Below are positions 23,751 to 23,875 of a stretch of 23,875 nt of DNA, in pieces. Position 1 is the first letter of the stretch; each line of letters starts with the position of its first letter. A program made the position numbers and the translations under genes. The notes under the pieces were generated by a model. It saw only the letters and a list, made by a program, of their open reading frames with translations. It did not search any database and was not told the origin of the DNA. Source of the DNA: CALFCE01 sp964411665 (GTDB lineage: Bacteria > Pseudomonadota > Gammaproteobacteria > Granulosicoccales > Granulosicoccaceae); contig CAYPMR010000059.1 in the NCBI GenBank assembly GCA_964411665.1, forward strand, positions 1 through 23,875. Direction: 5' to 3'.

Positions 23751-23875
23751 AATTTGTCAAAATACTAACCGTAAAAACTAATCAGCACATCGGGAAGGTA
23801 TTTTCATACCAGTCCGTTAATGGCGAACCCGTGGCGAGCCCGCTGCGCTCCAATAAAACTGCAGGATATGTTGCG
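23751..23875. other. Right edge with possible C-terminus of a minus-strand gene
   Basis: The last bases hold a minus-strand open frame entering at 23874 and ending in TGA at 23782-23784. Its 30 codons read ATYPAVLLERSGL and then TDWYENTFPMC. The composition looks protein-like, but the stretch is too short to identify. It may be the end of a gene that begins outside the window. Confidence 0.28.

Overview
The window looks like a chromosomal segment of a moderate-GC gammaproteobacterium, perhaps a marine heterotroph. This rests on a complete type IV pilus minor-pilin set (fimT-pilV-pilW-pilX-pilE plus pilY1), a DeaD/CsdA-type cold-shock helicase with a DbpA-like domain, and a dense set of CoA and oxygenase catabolic genes. 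I found no rRNA, tRNA, CRISPR array, insertion sequence or phage gene. Genus cannot be fixed from sequence reading alone.

Layout. (1) 1-529, minus: the 5' part of a secreted protein that enters an SdrD/Cna-B-like segment at the window edge. (2) 978-4170, plus: a short operon of a small stand-alone Rieske ferredoxin-like protein, a phthalate-dioxygenase-type catalytic subunit whose own Rieske domain has lost its cluster ligands, and a glutamine-synthetase-like ligase. (3) 4546-6399, minus: a VOC protein, a 101-residue protein resembling LvaB, and a CitE/HpcH-type CoA lyase. (4) 6674-10670, plus: an ACAD10/11-type acyl-CoA dehydrogenase, an ACAD10/11-type phosphotransferase, an SDR dehydrogenase, and a PcaD-like alpha/beta hydrolase. 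(5) 10694-10916: two gene remnants (GMC oxidoreductase start and DMT transporter end) joined by a deletion. (6) 11054-11521: a DUF1348/NTF2-like protein. (7) 11541-14457, minus: the pilin genes, with pilY1 (14767-19122) divergent from them. (8) 19418-20002 LysE-type exporter, 20045-21976 deaD (minus), 22338-22874 peroxiredoxin-like protein, 23022-23750 L-2-haloacid dehalogenase.

How the parts may work together. The most interesting part is 978-10670. The first operon combines a GS-like ligase with a Rieske oxygenase, as in gamma-glutamylation-dependent amine oxidation (aniline AtdA, isopropylamine Ipu). Its oxygenase appears physically split: the cluster is on one polypeptide and the mononuclear iron on another. 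The second block carries counterparts of LvaA, LvaB, LvaC and LvaD of levulinate catabolism. There a 4-hydroxyacyl-CoA is phosphorylated at C4 and rearranged to a 3-hydroxyacyl-CoA, which is then oxidised. A CitE-type lyase and a lactonase-like hydrolase sit with them. The substrate is not determined by the sequence; no reductase, acyl-CoA ligase, thiolase or regulator gene is present in the window.

Ribosome binding sites are weak in much of this sequence, so several starts were chosen by homology. Family names come from motif recognition and memory, not from database searches.
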